Of a stretch of 64,000 nt of DNA, positions 34,237-45,250 are shown piece after piece. Below the pieces are notes generated by a model. It ran no database searches. It saw only the letters and a list, made by a program, of their open reading frames with translations, and had not been told where the DNA came from. Positions within the stretch are counted from its first letter, which is position 1, and every line of letters starts with the position of its first letter. The DNA comes from an uncultured Selenomonadaceae bacterium (GTDB taxonomy: Bacteria > Bacillota > Negativicutes > Selenomonadales > Selenomonadaceae). The stretch is from positions 1-64,000 of the forward strand of contig CAJOGX010000013.1 in the NCBI GenBank assembly GCA_905234175.1. The letters are read 5' to 3'. Made by a program: the position numbers and the translations under genes.

Positions 34237-34422
34237 ATGGATTTTTTTAAAAAGCGGGCGCGGCTGATTTCCAACGTGCTGGTAGTGCTGGCAGTCGTCA
34301 TTGCGATTTACATAAAGTGGACGGACGACGGCTCCGAGGCTTTTTTCAAAGAGTACGACGTGTACATTATCGGCGGCATTGCGCTGGGCTTCGTCGTGCT
34401 GAGTTTTTTCAAGAAGAAGTGA
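34237..34422 (+). CDS. Small two-helix membrane protein
   Basis: 61 residues, no family recognised. A basic start (MDFFKKRARL), a hydrophobic helix at about 11-26, a short acidic loop (WTDDGSEAFFKEYD), a second hydrophobic helix at about 42-58 and a Lys-rich end. ATG has GGAGG eight bases upstream, the best reason to accept it as a gene. It lies six bases before the GT2 gene and is probably co-transcribed with it; a longer frame to 34201 is not needed. Confidence 0.6.
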   Translation: MDFFKKRARLISNVLVVLAVVIAIYIKWTDDGSEAFFKEYDVYIIGGIALGFVVLSFFKKK

Positions 34423-34428
34423 ACTGCC

Positions 34429-35418
34429 GTGAAAATTTCTGCGTGCTACATCGTCAGGGACTGCGCGAAGGATTTGGCGCGCTCGCTTAAGACTTTGGCG
34501 GGATTTGTCGACGAAATTGTTGTTGTTGACACCGGCTCGGCGGACTCTACCGTTAGCGTTGCTGAAACTTTTGGCGCTGAAATTTTTTTTGAAACCTGGG
34601 CTGACGATTTTTCCGCGCCGAGGAATTTGGCGCTGAGCAGGGCGACCGGCGACTGGATAATTTTCCTTGACGCCGACGAATTTTTAGCGAACGGCACGGG
34701 TAAGAATTTGCGTTTCGCAGTTGAACGCGCGGAAGAATTTCGCCAGCAGGGAATGTTAGTTCAGCTCGTCAACGTCGACGCGGACGCCGGAAATAAAATT
34801 CTTGGCGCGGATTTGGTGCTGAGGATTTTCAGAAATTCGCGCGGGCTTCGCTACGTCGGAAAGATTCACGAGGAAATTCGTCCGCCGCTGACTGAAATTA
34901 CTTTCGCGCCGCCGCAACTGCTGACGATTTTTCACACGGGCTATTCCGCGAAGGTCAACCGCGCGAAGGCTGAGCGCAATTTGAAAATGTTACTGGCGGA
35001 GCTCGCTGAAACGAATGAGCCACAGAGAATTTACGGCTACCTCGCTGAAAGTTACGAAGGGCTGGGCGATTTGGTCAGCGCTGAAAAATTTGCCAGGCTC
35101 GACGTTGACGCCGGTACAAGTTCGACGCGCTCCTATAGAATTATCTTGAAAATTTTAGCTGGTGCGCCGGAGCGTCTTGGTGAGCGAGAAAGTTTCGCCG
35201 GGCTGGCGGTTGAAAAGTTCCCTGCGCTGCCGGAATTTAGCGCTGAGCTCGCCGAATGTTATGCTGCCCGTGAAAATTTTCGTGACGCCGTTGCTGAAAT
35301 GTCCAACGCTCTGAAAAAGTTTAAAAGTTATCGTGGACTTGAGCCGACGAATTTCAGCGCGGAAACTGCCGCCTTCGCAGCGCGCCGAATTAAAATCTGG
35401 AAAGCTACCACGAATTGA
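34429..35418 (+). CDS. Family 2 glycosyltransferase with C-terminal TPR-like repeats
   Basis: 329 residues. The N-terminal GT-A domain (about 1-170) has ACYIVRDCAKDLARSL, VVVDTGSADST, APRNLALS and the metal-binding LDADEF near 83-88, then GLRYVGKIHEEI. The C-terminal part is helical and resembles TPR repeats (YLAESYEGLGD, AELAECYAARENF). This layout is seen in enzymes that glycosylate peptides or surface polymers; acceptor unknown. GTG start with a weak site, so translation may be coupled to the small membrane protein. It is 58 bases before the tandem GT41 gene. Confidence 0.82.
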   Translation: MKISACYIVRDCAKDLARSLKTLAGFVDEIVVVDTGSADSTVSVAETFGAEIFFETWADDFSAPRNLALSRATGDWIIFLDADEFLANGTGKNLRFAVERAEEFRQQGMLVQLVNVDADAGNKILGADLVLRIFRNSRGLRYVGKIHEEIRPPLTEITFAPPQLLTIFHTGYSAKVNRAKAERNLKMLLAELAETNEPQRIYGYLAESYEGLGDLVSAEKFARLDVDAGTSSTRSYRIILKILAGAPERLGERESFAGLAVEKFPALPEFSAELAECYAARENFRDAVAEMSNALKKFKSYRGLEPTNFSAETAAFAARRIKIWKATTN

Positions 35419-35476
35419 AATTCTGTGATAAAATAATTTATTACTGTGATTTGGAAAATTTGGAGGTCATTTGCCA

Positions 35477-38400
35477 ATGCGAAAAATCAAGCCGGATAAG
35501 AAAAAGCTCGAAAAGAAAAAAAAGCAAGTCGATAAGCTGATGAAGGATTTGTTCCACTACCACGGGACGGTTCACGACGAAGCCAAGACGCTGGAAACCG
35601 TGGCGGAAATTGCAAAGCTGGAGCCGGACGACCCGACGCCTGCGGAAAAAGTTGCGTCGATTTACGTTGACTACCACCGCACGAACGAGGCGGATAAAGC
35701 CGTCAAGTATCTCGAAGACCACTTTCCGCCGACGCCGTACCGGCTTTTTTTGCGCTCGCGCGTCTGCGACCTTCAGCAAAACTATGGCGGCTGCATTTAC
35801 TATTCCGAAAAAGCTTTGACGCTGCCGAACGTCGACCTTCTCACGCGCATGATGATTTACAACATTCTGGGGCACGCTTACCGCTACGCCGGCGACGCGC
35901 CTAACTCGCTGAAGTATTACGAGCTCAGCGCGAAGGTCAATCCCAACGAAATGCCGGATCCGAATCTCCGCGTGTACGTCGACCGCATTCAGCGCGAAGA
36001 CTACAGCAACTTCCTTTTCAGCCTGCACAACGTCAACGTCAGCCGCGAAAAACTTTTCGAGGAAATTTGCGGCTTCCAGGGACTCTTTGACAGCGTAGAA
36101 AAATTTCCGCACGACCCCGCTACGCACCCGCGCCACGAAAAACTTCGTATCGGCTACATTTCGCCGGACATTCGCCGCCACGTCGTCGCGTTTTACAAGT
36201 GCTACGACAAATCCCGCTTCGAGGTTTACATTTACGCCAAGAACAAGGAAGACGCCATCGCGCAGGATTTCAAAAACAGCGTCGACCACTTCAGAAATAT
36301 TTTGTTCGACGCGCCCAAAGTCGCCGCCCAGAAAATTATTGACGACGAAATTGACATTCTCGTTGACCTTTCCGGCCACACCGCCAACAACGTCATGAAC
36401 GTCGTCGCCCACAAGCCCGCGCCCGTGATTATCAGCGCGATTGGCTGGTTCAACACCACCGGCGTCAAGGCGATTGATTATTTCATGGTTGACAAGTACA
36501 CCGACCCCGTCGGGCTCAACGAGAAATTTTTCAGCGAGAAAATGCTTCGCCTCCAGCACAGCCATTTCTGTTACATGTGGCACGACGACCCCACCGTCGT
36601 CAACCCCGCGCCCTGCACCAAAAACGGCTACATTACTTTCGTCAGCTTCAACAACTTCACGAAGGTTACCGACGAGGCGCTCCGCGTCTGGGCGAAAATC
36701 GTCAACGCCGTGCCTGGCTCGAAACTTTATCTCAAGGGCAAAGCCTTCCGCGACAAATACGGCACTGACGCCGCGCTCAAGCGCATTCAGGAGGCTGGTC
36801 TGGCTCTCGACCGGCTGATTTACGAGCCCGACGAACAGAAATATTTGCAGAAATACACCCGCGCCGACATCGCGCTGGACACCTTCCCCTACCCTGGCGG
36901 CGGCACCACCTGCGACGCGCTTTATATGGGCTTGCCGGTTATAACTTTGGTTCAAGACAGACACAATTCCCGCTTCGGCTTTTCGCTGCTGACGAACGTC
37001 GGGCTCGGCGAGCTTTGCACTTTCAGCGAGGAAGAGTACATTCAAAAGGCTGTCGAACTTGCCAACGACTGGGACAGGGTTCGCGATTATCACCTGACGA
37101 TTCGCCGCAAAATGGAGGAGTCGCCGGTTATGAATGACGGCGTGTACATGGGCGAAGTCGAGGAAGACTACGAGAAAATTTTCAGCGCATGGCTCAACGG
37201 CGAGGAACTTCCTGAATTTCCGCAGGACGCGCCGCCCGTTACGCCCGAACAGGCTGAAAAATATTTTGAACGCGCTATGAGTTACGTCGCGCTGGAGCCT
37301 GGCTTCTACGACGGAAAAATTCAGAACGCCACCAATGTCAAGCGCGCGCTGTACAATTTAGAAAAAGCCGCGCAGTCCGAGAGCCGCCACAACGCTGAAA
37401 CTTTCCTGCTGATTGCGATTTGTCGCCACGAGCTCAGCGATTACGTCAACGCTTACGAGGCGATTGCTGAGGCGGGAAAATATCTGGACGTCGGAAACTT
37501 CACGAATGAATTTATGTATCGCTACCACGCCCGCCGCGCGAAACTCGCAATGCTCAACGGCTACCCAATCGAGGCGGCTGACAACTATGACAAGGCGGCG
37601 AAAGTCGCTGAGAATTTCGCGGACAAATGCGCCATGACCAGCGGCGCGCTCCGTACGCTGAATTATCTTGACACGTCCAACGAAGATTTGGCGGCGACGC
37701 ATTTCGAGTTCCAGAATCTTTGCAGCGAAATTCAGCCCTACACCGAATTTTCCGCGCGCGAAGGCAGAATCCGCGTCGGCTACATCGTGCCGGATTTCCG
37801 CAAATGCGACACCTTCACCGTTACTTTCGGCATGGTTGCTTCGCACGACCGCAACAAATTTGAAGTCACCTGCTACAGCCTCAGCGAAGTCACCGACATT
37901 TACACCGCGCTTTTCCAGAAAAATATTGAGCACTTCGTTGACGCGCACGAAATGAGTTTCGCGGAGCTGGCTGAAAAAATTCACAGCGACCGCATTGAAA
38001 TTCTCGTCGATCTGGTTGGGCACGGCGACGGAAATAAACTGCCCGCGCTTGCTTACAAACCCGCGCCGATTCAGATTAGCGGCGTCGGCTACGCGAACAC
38101 CACCGGCCTGAAGGCTGTCGATTATTTTATCACGGACGAGCTGATTGACCCGCCTGGCGAGCACGATAAATTTTTCAGCGAGAAACTTTTGTACCTGCCG
38201 AGCAATTTCAGCTACGCCCTGCGCGAAGATGTTCCCGTTCCGCAGTACGCGCCCTGCACGAAGCGCAACTATTTCGTTTTCGGCACCGTCTGCCGCTACG
38301 AAGATTTGAACGACGACATTTTGAATATCTGGAAGCAGATTCTCGACCGCGTGAAAAATTCTGCAATGCTCATGCGCGCGCCGGAATTTTCCAGCAACAC

Positions 38401-38857
38401 GACGATTGACCAGGCTTACGAACGAATGAAGAAGCTCGGTTTCAACATGGATCAGATTCTGTTCCGCCCGAACACACCGAATTACATGCAGGAAATGACG
38501 CACCTTGACGTTATCCTCGACCCGTACCCGTACGTCGCAAGCAACCTGACGCTCGACGCGCTTTATATGGGCGTGCCGGTTGTGACTTTCTACGGAGACC
38601 GCCGCAGCACGCGTTTCGGGCTTAGCATTACGAAAAATATCGGGCTCGAAGGCGTGGCGATTCCCGTCACAAATGCGCAGGATTATATTAACCGCGCCGT
38701 GAGTCTGCTGGCGGACGTTCCTGCGCTCGACGCCCTGCATAAAAATCTTCGCGTCGCCGTCGCCAATTCCCAGAAAATCCGCCCGAAATTCTACACAAAG
38801 ACTCTTGAAGATAAATTTAAACAGCTGCTGAGCGATAAAAACAATGAGCAAGGTTAA
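35477..38857 (+). CDS. Tandem GT41 (SPINDLY/O-GlcNAc transferase-like) protein with TPR segments
   Basis: 1126 residues: basic N-terminal coil, TPR-like region (about 30-200), first GT41 catalytic domain (about 222-570), second TPR-like region (about 590-750) and second GT41 domain (about 762-1120). Corresponding motifs are about 540-545 residues apart. Copy 1 has SPDIRRHVVAF (His235), SFNNFTK near 389-395 and YPGGGTTCDALYMGLPV, matching the catalytic His, Lys and nucleotide loop of bacterial GT41 enzymes. Copy 2 reads VPDFRKCDTFT, GTVCRYED and VASNLTLDALYMGVPV at the same places, so it lacks the His, the Lys and the GGTT loop. Copy 1 probably transfers a sugar from a UDP donor to Ser/Thr of proteins; copy 2 may be a binding domain. 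ATG at 35477 follows GGAGG by ten bases; TTG at 35471 is possible. Confidence 0.85.
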   Translation: MRKIKPDKKKLEKKKKQVDKLMKDLFHYHGTVHDEAKTLETVAEIAKLEPDDPTPAEKVASIYVDYHRTNEADKAVKYLEDHFPPTPYRLFLRSRVCDLQQNYGGCIYYSEKALTLPNVDLLTRMMIYNILGHAYRYAGDAPNSLKYYELSAKVNPNEMPDPNLRVYVDRIQREDYSNFLFSLHNVNVSREKLFEEICGFQGLFDSVEKFPHDPATHPRHEKLRIGYISPDIRRHVVAFYKCYDKSRFEVYIYAKNKEDAIAQDFKNSVDHFRNILFDAPKVAAQKIIDDEIDILVDLSGHTANNVMNVVAHKPAPVIISAIGWFNTTGVKAIDYFMVDKYTDPVGLNEKFFSEKMLRLQHSHFCYMWHDDPTVVNPAPCTKNGYITFVSFNNFTKVTDEALRVWAKIVNAVPGSKLYLKGKAFRDKYGTDAALKRIQEAGLALDRLIYEPDEQKYLQKYTRADIALDTFPYPGGGTTCDALYMGLPVITLVQDRHNSRFGFSLLTNVGLGELCTFSEEEYIQKAVELANDWDRVRDYHLTIRRKMEESPVMNDGVYMGEVEEDYEKIFSAWLNGEELPEFPQDAPPVTPEQAEKYFERAMSYVALEPGFYDGKIQNATNVKRALYNLEKAAQSESRHNAETFLLIAICRHELSDYVNAYEAIAEAGKYLDVGNFTNEFMYRYHARRAKLAMLNGYPIEAADNYDKAAKVAENFADKCAMTSGALRTLNYLDTSNEDLAATHFEFQNLCSEIQPYTEFSAREGRIRVGYIVPDFRKCDTFTVTFGMVASHDRNKFEVTCYSLSEVTDIYTALFQKNIEHFVDAHEMSFAELAEKIHSDRIEILVDLVGHGDGNKLPALAYKPAPIQISGVGYANTTGLKAVDYFITDELIDPPGEHDKFFSEKLLYLPSNFSYALREDVPVPQYAPCTKRNYFVFGTVCRYEDLNDDILNIWKQILDRVKNSAMLMRAPEFSSNTTIDQAYERMKKLGFNMDQILFRPNTPNYMQEMTHLDVILDPYPYVASNLTLDALYMGVPVVTFYGDRRSTRFGLSITKNIGLEGVAIPVTNAQDYINRAVSLLADVPALDALHKNLRVAVANSQKIRPKFYTKTLEDKFKQLLSDKNNEQG

Positions 38858-39974
38858 ATTTTTCCTAAAAATTTTGCTAGCGCTGGCGCTTTTGACGGTG
38901 CCCGCGCAGGCGGCAGAATCGACGTGGCAGCCGGAACTTCGCATTGGAATTTTGACCGGCGTTCAAAGCATCGAACTTGAAATGTCCGCGCCCAGCGTTA
39001 TCACCGACGGGGAGGACGCTAAAAAAGTTCTTGACAAAGTTGACGCGGGCGAAAAAATTTCCCTCGACGCCGGTAAACTCAAGGCGGACGCGGTGGAAAT
39101 TCGCGGCGAAAAAGTTCCGCTGAAAGATTTGCAGGTTGCGATTAACGGGAAAAAATATTTCGGCGGCGTACGGCTGCTTAAGACCGGTAACACGCTGACC
39201 GTGATAAATCTCGTGACGATTGAAGAATATCTGCGCGGCGTCGTTCCTAACGAAATGAGCATAAATTACCACCCCGAAGCGCTCAAAGCGCAGGCGGTTG
39301 CGGCAAGGACTTATGCGCTGAAAAATCGCGGCCGCCACAAGGCCGAAGGCTACGACCTTTGCGCAACCAATCACTGCCAGCTTTATAACGGCGTCGAGGA
39401 AGTTGCGGCGACTGATAAGGCGATAAGCGAGACGCGCGGCGAAGTTGTCGTGCTCAGCAATGAAAAGCTCGTCGACGCGAATTTTCACACGGACAGCGGC
39501 GGCATGACTGAAAATATTTTCGACGTCTGGAAAACTAAGGCGTCGCACCTCGTGCCGGTTGCTGAACTCGAAACTAAGACGCAGCCCTGGACGAAGGAAT
39601 TTCCCGCGCAAAGTTTTGCTGAGCGAATCGGCGGCGGGCTCGGCGAACTGAAATTTATCAGCCTGTCGAAACTTGAAATTGGTAAAGCCGCCTCGGACAG
39701 GACTTCCTCCGGCCGCGCGAAAAACGTGACGATTGTCGGCTCCGAAAAAACTGTTCAGGTCAGCGGTACAGATTTGCGCACGAAATTTTCCCTGCCCAGC
39801 ACGCTTTTCGACGTGGAGTTTAAGGAAGGCAAAGTTGTTTTCACGGGCTACGGGCGCGGCCACGGCGTTGGAATGTCGCAATCCGGCGCGAATGCCTACG
39901 CCAAAACCGGCTGGGACTATAAAAAAATTCTGGCGCATTACTACACCGGCACCGGCTTGAAAAAACTTTATTGA
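38844..39974 (+). CDS. spoIID: SpoIID/LytB-domain exported protein
   Basis: 376 residues with a signal peptide (KFFLKILLALALL, cleavage near AQA at 21-23). The SpoIID domain spans about 120-370: LRGVVPNEM, KAQAVAARTYAL, DLCATNHCQLYNG, DANFHTDSGGMT and the C-terminal GYGRGHGVGMSQSGANAYA. Members are septal or spore-engulfment peptidoglycan glycosidases (lytic transglycosylases) acting on denuded glycan; in non-spore-formers a vegetative wall role is likely. The start ATG overlaps the end of the tandem GT41 gene by 14 bases. It precedes queA by 10 bases, an order often seen in Negativicutes. Confidence 0.88.
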   Translation: MSKVKFFLKILLALALLTVPAQAAESTWQPELRIGILTGVQSIELEMSAPSVITDGEDAKKVLDKVDAGEKISLDAGKLKADAVEIRGEKVPLKDLQVAINGKKYFGGVRLLKTGNTLTVINLVTIEEYLRGVVPNEMSINYHPEALKAQAVAARTYALKNRGRHKAEGYDLCATNHCQLYNGVEEVAATDKAISETRGEVVVLSNEKLVDANFHTDSGGMTENIFDVWKTKASHLVPVAELETKTQPWTKEFPAQSFAERIGGGLGELKFISLSKLEIGKAASDRTSSGRAKNVTIVGSEKTVQVSGTDLRTKFSLPSTLFDVEFKEGKVVFTGYGRGHGVGMSQSGANAYAKTGWDYKKILAHYYTGTGLKKLY

Positions 39975-39984
39975 GGCAATTTGA

Positions 39985-42147
<2,163 letters not shown>

Positions 42148-42148
<1 letters not shown>

Positions 42149-42462
42149 TGAGTGAAGACACAATGGCGGCAATGGTGAGCTGGATGCCGATTTTGTTCAT
42201 GGTCGCCATTTTTTATTTTCTGCTGTACAAACCGCAGCAGCGGGCGCGCAAGGAACGCGAGAACATGCTCAACCGCCTGCATATCGGAATGCGCGTCGTG
42301 ACGGTCGGCGGAATTTTCGGCGTGATTGACGATATTGAAGACGAAATTCTCAGGCTCAGGGTTGCGGAAAATGTTGTTATCGAAGTCAGCCGCAACGCTA
42401 TCAGCGCGGTCGACCAGCCGAAGGAAAATAAGCCCGCTGACGACGATGACGACGATTTATAA
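42148..42462 (+). CDS. yajC: Preprotein translocase subunit YajC
   Basis: Accessory subunit of the SecDF-YajC complex. 104 residues: short N-terminal segment, a membrane helix at about 12-26 (WMPILFMVAIFYFLLY), the family motif KPQQRARKERENML, MRVVTVGGIFGVI and an acidic end with six Asp. TAATG junction with tgt. The secDF genes follow 656 bases later behind their own promoter. Confidence 0.94.
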
Positions 42463-43018
42463 AAAATCTCTGCGGCGTGAAATGCGTGCGCTCCGAAAAG
42501 CTCTGCCGCCAGCTCAGCGCGAAACTCTCAGCGCGGAAATCGTGCGGAAATTTTTATCGCTGGAAATTTATCGCGCGGCGTCAACGCTCATGGCTTATGT
42601 ATCGACGCCGGAAGAAATTCAGCTGCGGGGAATTTTTTCGGACGCCTTCGCGCGGGGCAAAACGCTGGCGGTACCGCTAATCGTTGGCGCGGGAGAAATG
42701 CTGCCGGTTGTCGTACCGAATTTCGACGCGCTGGAAGTCGGGGCGTTCGGAATTGCGACGGTTAAGGAAAACCTGTGCAAATTTGTTGACGCGGAAAAAA
42801 TTGACTGCGTGGTAGTGCCAGGCGCGGCGTTCGACACTCACGGGAACCGGCTGGGGCTCGGCGGCGGCTACTACGATAAATTTCTACCGCGCGCCGTCAA
42901 CGCTAAGAAAATCGCGCTGGCTTACGATTTCCAGCTGGTTGAAGAAATTCCAGTCGAGCCGCACGATTCGCCGGTTGACATTGTTCTGACTGAAAAAAGA
43001 ATTATCGAGCGCGTCTGA
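42446..43018 (+). CDS. fau: 5-formyltetrahydrofolate cyclo-ligase
   Basis: ATP-dependent conversion of 5-formyl-THF to 5,10-methenyl-THF. 190 residues: KKSLRREMRALRKALP at the N terminus, MAYVSTPEEI, VPGAAFDTHGNRLGLGGGYYDKFLP with the ATP/folate loop, and HDSPVDIVLTEKRI. The start is taken as the ATG at 42446, overlapping yajC by 17 bases; the longer frame is a shadow of yajC. A terminator overlaps its stop. It belongs to folate metabolism, like the folPBK set. Confidence 0.93.
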   Translation: MTTIYKKSLRREMRALRKALPPAQRETLSAEIVRKFLSLEIYRAASTLMAYVSTPEEIQLRGIFSDAFARGKTLAVPLIVGAGEMLPVVVPNFDALEVGAFGIATVKENLCKFVDAEKIDCVVVPGAAFDTHGNRLGLGGGYYDKFLPRAVNAKKIALAYDFQLVEEIPVEPHDSPVDIVLTEKRIIERV

Positions 43019-43036
43019 GTGGCGCGTTATTTTTTT
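43008..43036 (+). terminator. Intrinsic terminator of the queA-tgt-yajC-fau run
   Basis: Six-pair stem AGCGCG/CGCGTT with a nine-base loop that includes the fau stop codon, followed by ATTTTTTT. Confidence 0.65.
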
Positions 43037-43050
43037 GCGAAAAATTTAAT

Positions 43051-43079
43051 TTGCCTTAATCGCAACAATGTAGTATATT
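43051..43079 (+). promoter_or_regulatory. Promoter of secD
   Basis: TTGCCT (43051-43056) and TATATT (43074-43079), spacer 17 bases, 39 bases before the secD GTG. Confidence 0.7.
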
Positions 43080-43118
43080 TTAACGGTTGCGAAGTTTGTG
43101 GAAGGGAGAAAATTTTTT

Positions 43119-44363
43119 GTGAGGAAAGATGCTTTAGCCAAATTGCTGGTGATACTGGCGGCGATTGTGGCTGTTTTTGTTATATTTATCCGGCCGCTGG
43201 CGCATTCGATACGGCAGGGCCTGGACTTGCAGGGCGGAACGCACGTGGTTTTGGAGGCGGAAGACACCGAAATTGCGAAGGTCGACGATGACGCAATGCA
43301 GCGGGTCGTCAGCATAATGGAGCGGCGCATAAACGAGCTGGGCTTAACGGAGCCGATAATCCAGCGCGAAGGCGAACGGCGCGTCATTATCGAGCTGCCT
43401 GGCATTAAAGACCCCGACAAGGCGATTGCGACGATTGGCAAGACGGCTATGCTGGAGTTCAAGGACGAGGAAGGCAACACGCTTTTGACCGGCACTGATT
43501 TGAAGGACGCTCAGGCGGCGATGAATCAGCAGAATAATCAAAGCGTCGTCAACCTTGAGTTCAGCGACGAGGGCGCTCAGAAATTCGCTGACGCCACGAT
43601 GAAAAATGTCGGGCGAACGATTGCGATTCTGCTTGACGGCGAAGTTTTGACAGACCCCGTAGTTCGTGAGCCGATTTTAGGCGGGCGCGCGGAAATTTCC
43701 GGTCAGCGGGATTTGGAGGAAGCACAGCGGCTGGCGGTTTTACTGCGGAGCGGCGCGCTGCCGGTTAAGGTAAACATAATCGAGACGCGGACAGTCGGAC
43801 CGTCGCTGGGGCAGGACTCCAAAGATAAATCTGAATTTGCGTTCGTGATAGGAATTGCGGCGGTGCTGATTTTCATGCTGCTGTTTTACCGCGCGTGCGG
43901 CTTCGTGGCGGACATTTCGCTCATGGCGTACACTTTGTTATTGCTGGCGATTATGAAGGGGCTGGACGCAACTTTGACGCTGCCAGGCGTGGCGGGAATA
44001 ATTTTATCGATAGGCATGGCGGTTGACGCAAACGTTTTGATTTTCGAGCACTTCAAGGAAGAATTTCGGCTGGGCAAATCGATTCGGCTGGCGATGGACA
44101 CGGGATTCAAGCGGGCGTTCACGACGATTTTCGACTCGAACATAACGACGATAATTGCGGCGGCGGTGCTGTTCATGTTCGGCACGGGCAACATTCGGGG
44201 CTTCGCGATAACGCTGGGGCTGGGCGTGCTGCTGTCGATGTTCACGGCGATAACGCTGACGCAATACATGCTGAAACTTTTAGTCAACGCGAGAATTTTT
44301 GAAAGTCCGAGCGTGTACGGCGCGGATGGATTTGTGCTGTTCGAGGTGAATAAAAATGCCTAA
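43119..44363 (+). CDS. secD: Protein translocase subunit SecD
   Basis: Uses the proton motive force to help late steps of Sec export. 414 residues: N-terminal membrane helix, the conserved IRQGLDLQGGTHVVLEAED, a periplasmic domain (IMERRINELGLTEPII, VIIELPGIKDPDKA), and a C-terminal five-helix RND-type part from about 245 with AIMKGLDATLTLPGVAGIILSIGMAVDANVLIFEH. GTG at 43119 lies ten bases after GGAAGGGAG; an upstream TTG frame contains that site. Overlaps secF by eight bases. Confidence 0.95.
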   Translation: MRKDALAKLLVILAAIVAVFVIFIRPLAHSIRQGLDLQGGTHVVLEAEDTEIAKVDDDAMQRVVSIMERRINELGLTEPIIQREGERRVIIELPGIKDPDKAIATIGKTAMLEFKDEEGNTLLTGTDLKDAQAAMNQQNNQSVVNLEFSDEGAQKFADATMKNVGRTIAILLDGEVLTDPVVREPILGGRAEISGQRDLEEAQRLAVLLRSGALPVKVNIIETRTVGPSLGQDSKDKSEFAFVIGIAAVLIFMLLFYRACGFVADISLMAYTLLLLAIMKGLDATLTLPGVAGIILSIGMAVDANVLIFEHFKEEFRLGKSIRLAMDTGFKRAFTTIFDSNITTIIAAAVLFMFGTGNIRGFAITLGLGVLLSMFTAITLTQYMLKLLVNARIFESPSVYGADGFVLFEVNKNA

Positions 44364-45237
44364 GTTCGACATAGCGGGGCGCGCGAAAATCTGGTTCGTG
44401 ATTTCGCTGCTGGTGATAATTCCAGGGCTGATTTCGATGGCGACGCGCGGATTTAATTTCGGCATAGACTTCACGGGCGGCACGATAATGGATTTGAAAT
44501 TCGCGCAGGCGGTAGAAATTTCCAAAGTGCGTGACGCGCTCAGACCTTTTGGACTGGACGGCGCAACGATTCAGCTTTCCGGCGAAACTTCGGACGTGGC
44601 GAGTTCAACGGACGTAATGATTCGCACGGTGGATTTGGAGGAAGTTCAGCGCAAGGAAGTCATGGCGGCGATTCGCGCGAATGTCGGGGAATATGAAGTC
44701 CTGCGCGAGGAAAAAGTTGGTGCGACGATTGGCGGAGAGCTGATTTTCAACGCGGTAATGGCGCTGGTAATTTCGTGGGTGCTGATAATTTTGTACATCG
44801 CGTACCGGTTCGAGTTCAGATTCGGATTCGCGGCGGTGCTGGCGCTGATTCACGACATTTTAATCGTGCTGGCGGTTTTCTCGTTCACGCAGAAACAAAT
44901 TGATTCGTCGTTCGTGGCGGCGCTGCTGACAATCGTCGGCTACTCGATAAACGACACGATAGTTATTTTCGACAGGATACGCGAAAATTTGAAACTGCAC
45001 TTCAAGCGCGGCGCCAATCTTGTTGAGCTCGTCAACCGCTCGGTTTACCAGACGCTGACGCGCTCGATTTACACGGTCTGCACGTGTCTTTTCACGACGC
45101 TGGCGCTGTACTTTTTCGGCGGCGAGACCACGAAAGATTTTGCGTTCGCGCTGACGATTGGTTTTATCAGCGGCTGCTACTCGTCAATTTTTATTGCGGG
45201 ACCGCTCTGGCTGACTTTCAGGAACTGGAAAAATTGA
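44356..45237 (+). CDS. secF: Protein translocase subunit SecF
   Basis: Partner of SecD in the export motor. 293 residues with the first helix, FNFGIDFTGGTIMDLKF, GATIGGEL, and the conserved transmembrane core VVGYSINDTIVIFDRIREN-like stretch near 205-225, then TLTRSIYTVCTCLFT. It overlaps secD by eight bases and is followed by recJ 13 bases later. Confidence 0.95.
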   Translation: MPKFDIAGRAKIWFVISLLVIIPGLISMATRGFNFGIDFTGGTIMDLKFAQAVEISKVRDALRPFGLDGATIQLSGETSDVASSTDVMIRTVDLEEVQRKEVMAAIRANVGEYEVLREEKVGATIGGELIFNAVMALVISWVLIILYIAYRFEFRFGFAAVLALIHDILIVLAVFSFTQKQIDSSFVAALLTIVGYSINDTIVIFDRIRENLKLHFKRGANLVELVNRSVYQTLTRSIYTVCTCLFTTLALYFFGGETTKDFAFALTIGFISGCYSSIFIAGPLWLTFRNWKN

Positions 45238-45250
45238 TTTGAGGTTTGAC

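Noticed and set aside
35441..37093. 550-codon minus-strand frame
   Set aside because: Mirror of the GT41 coding frame with Val/Asn/Phe-rich, motif-free translation.
37358..38944. 528-codon minus-strand frame
   Set aside because: Shadow of the second GT41 half; no domain pattern.
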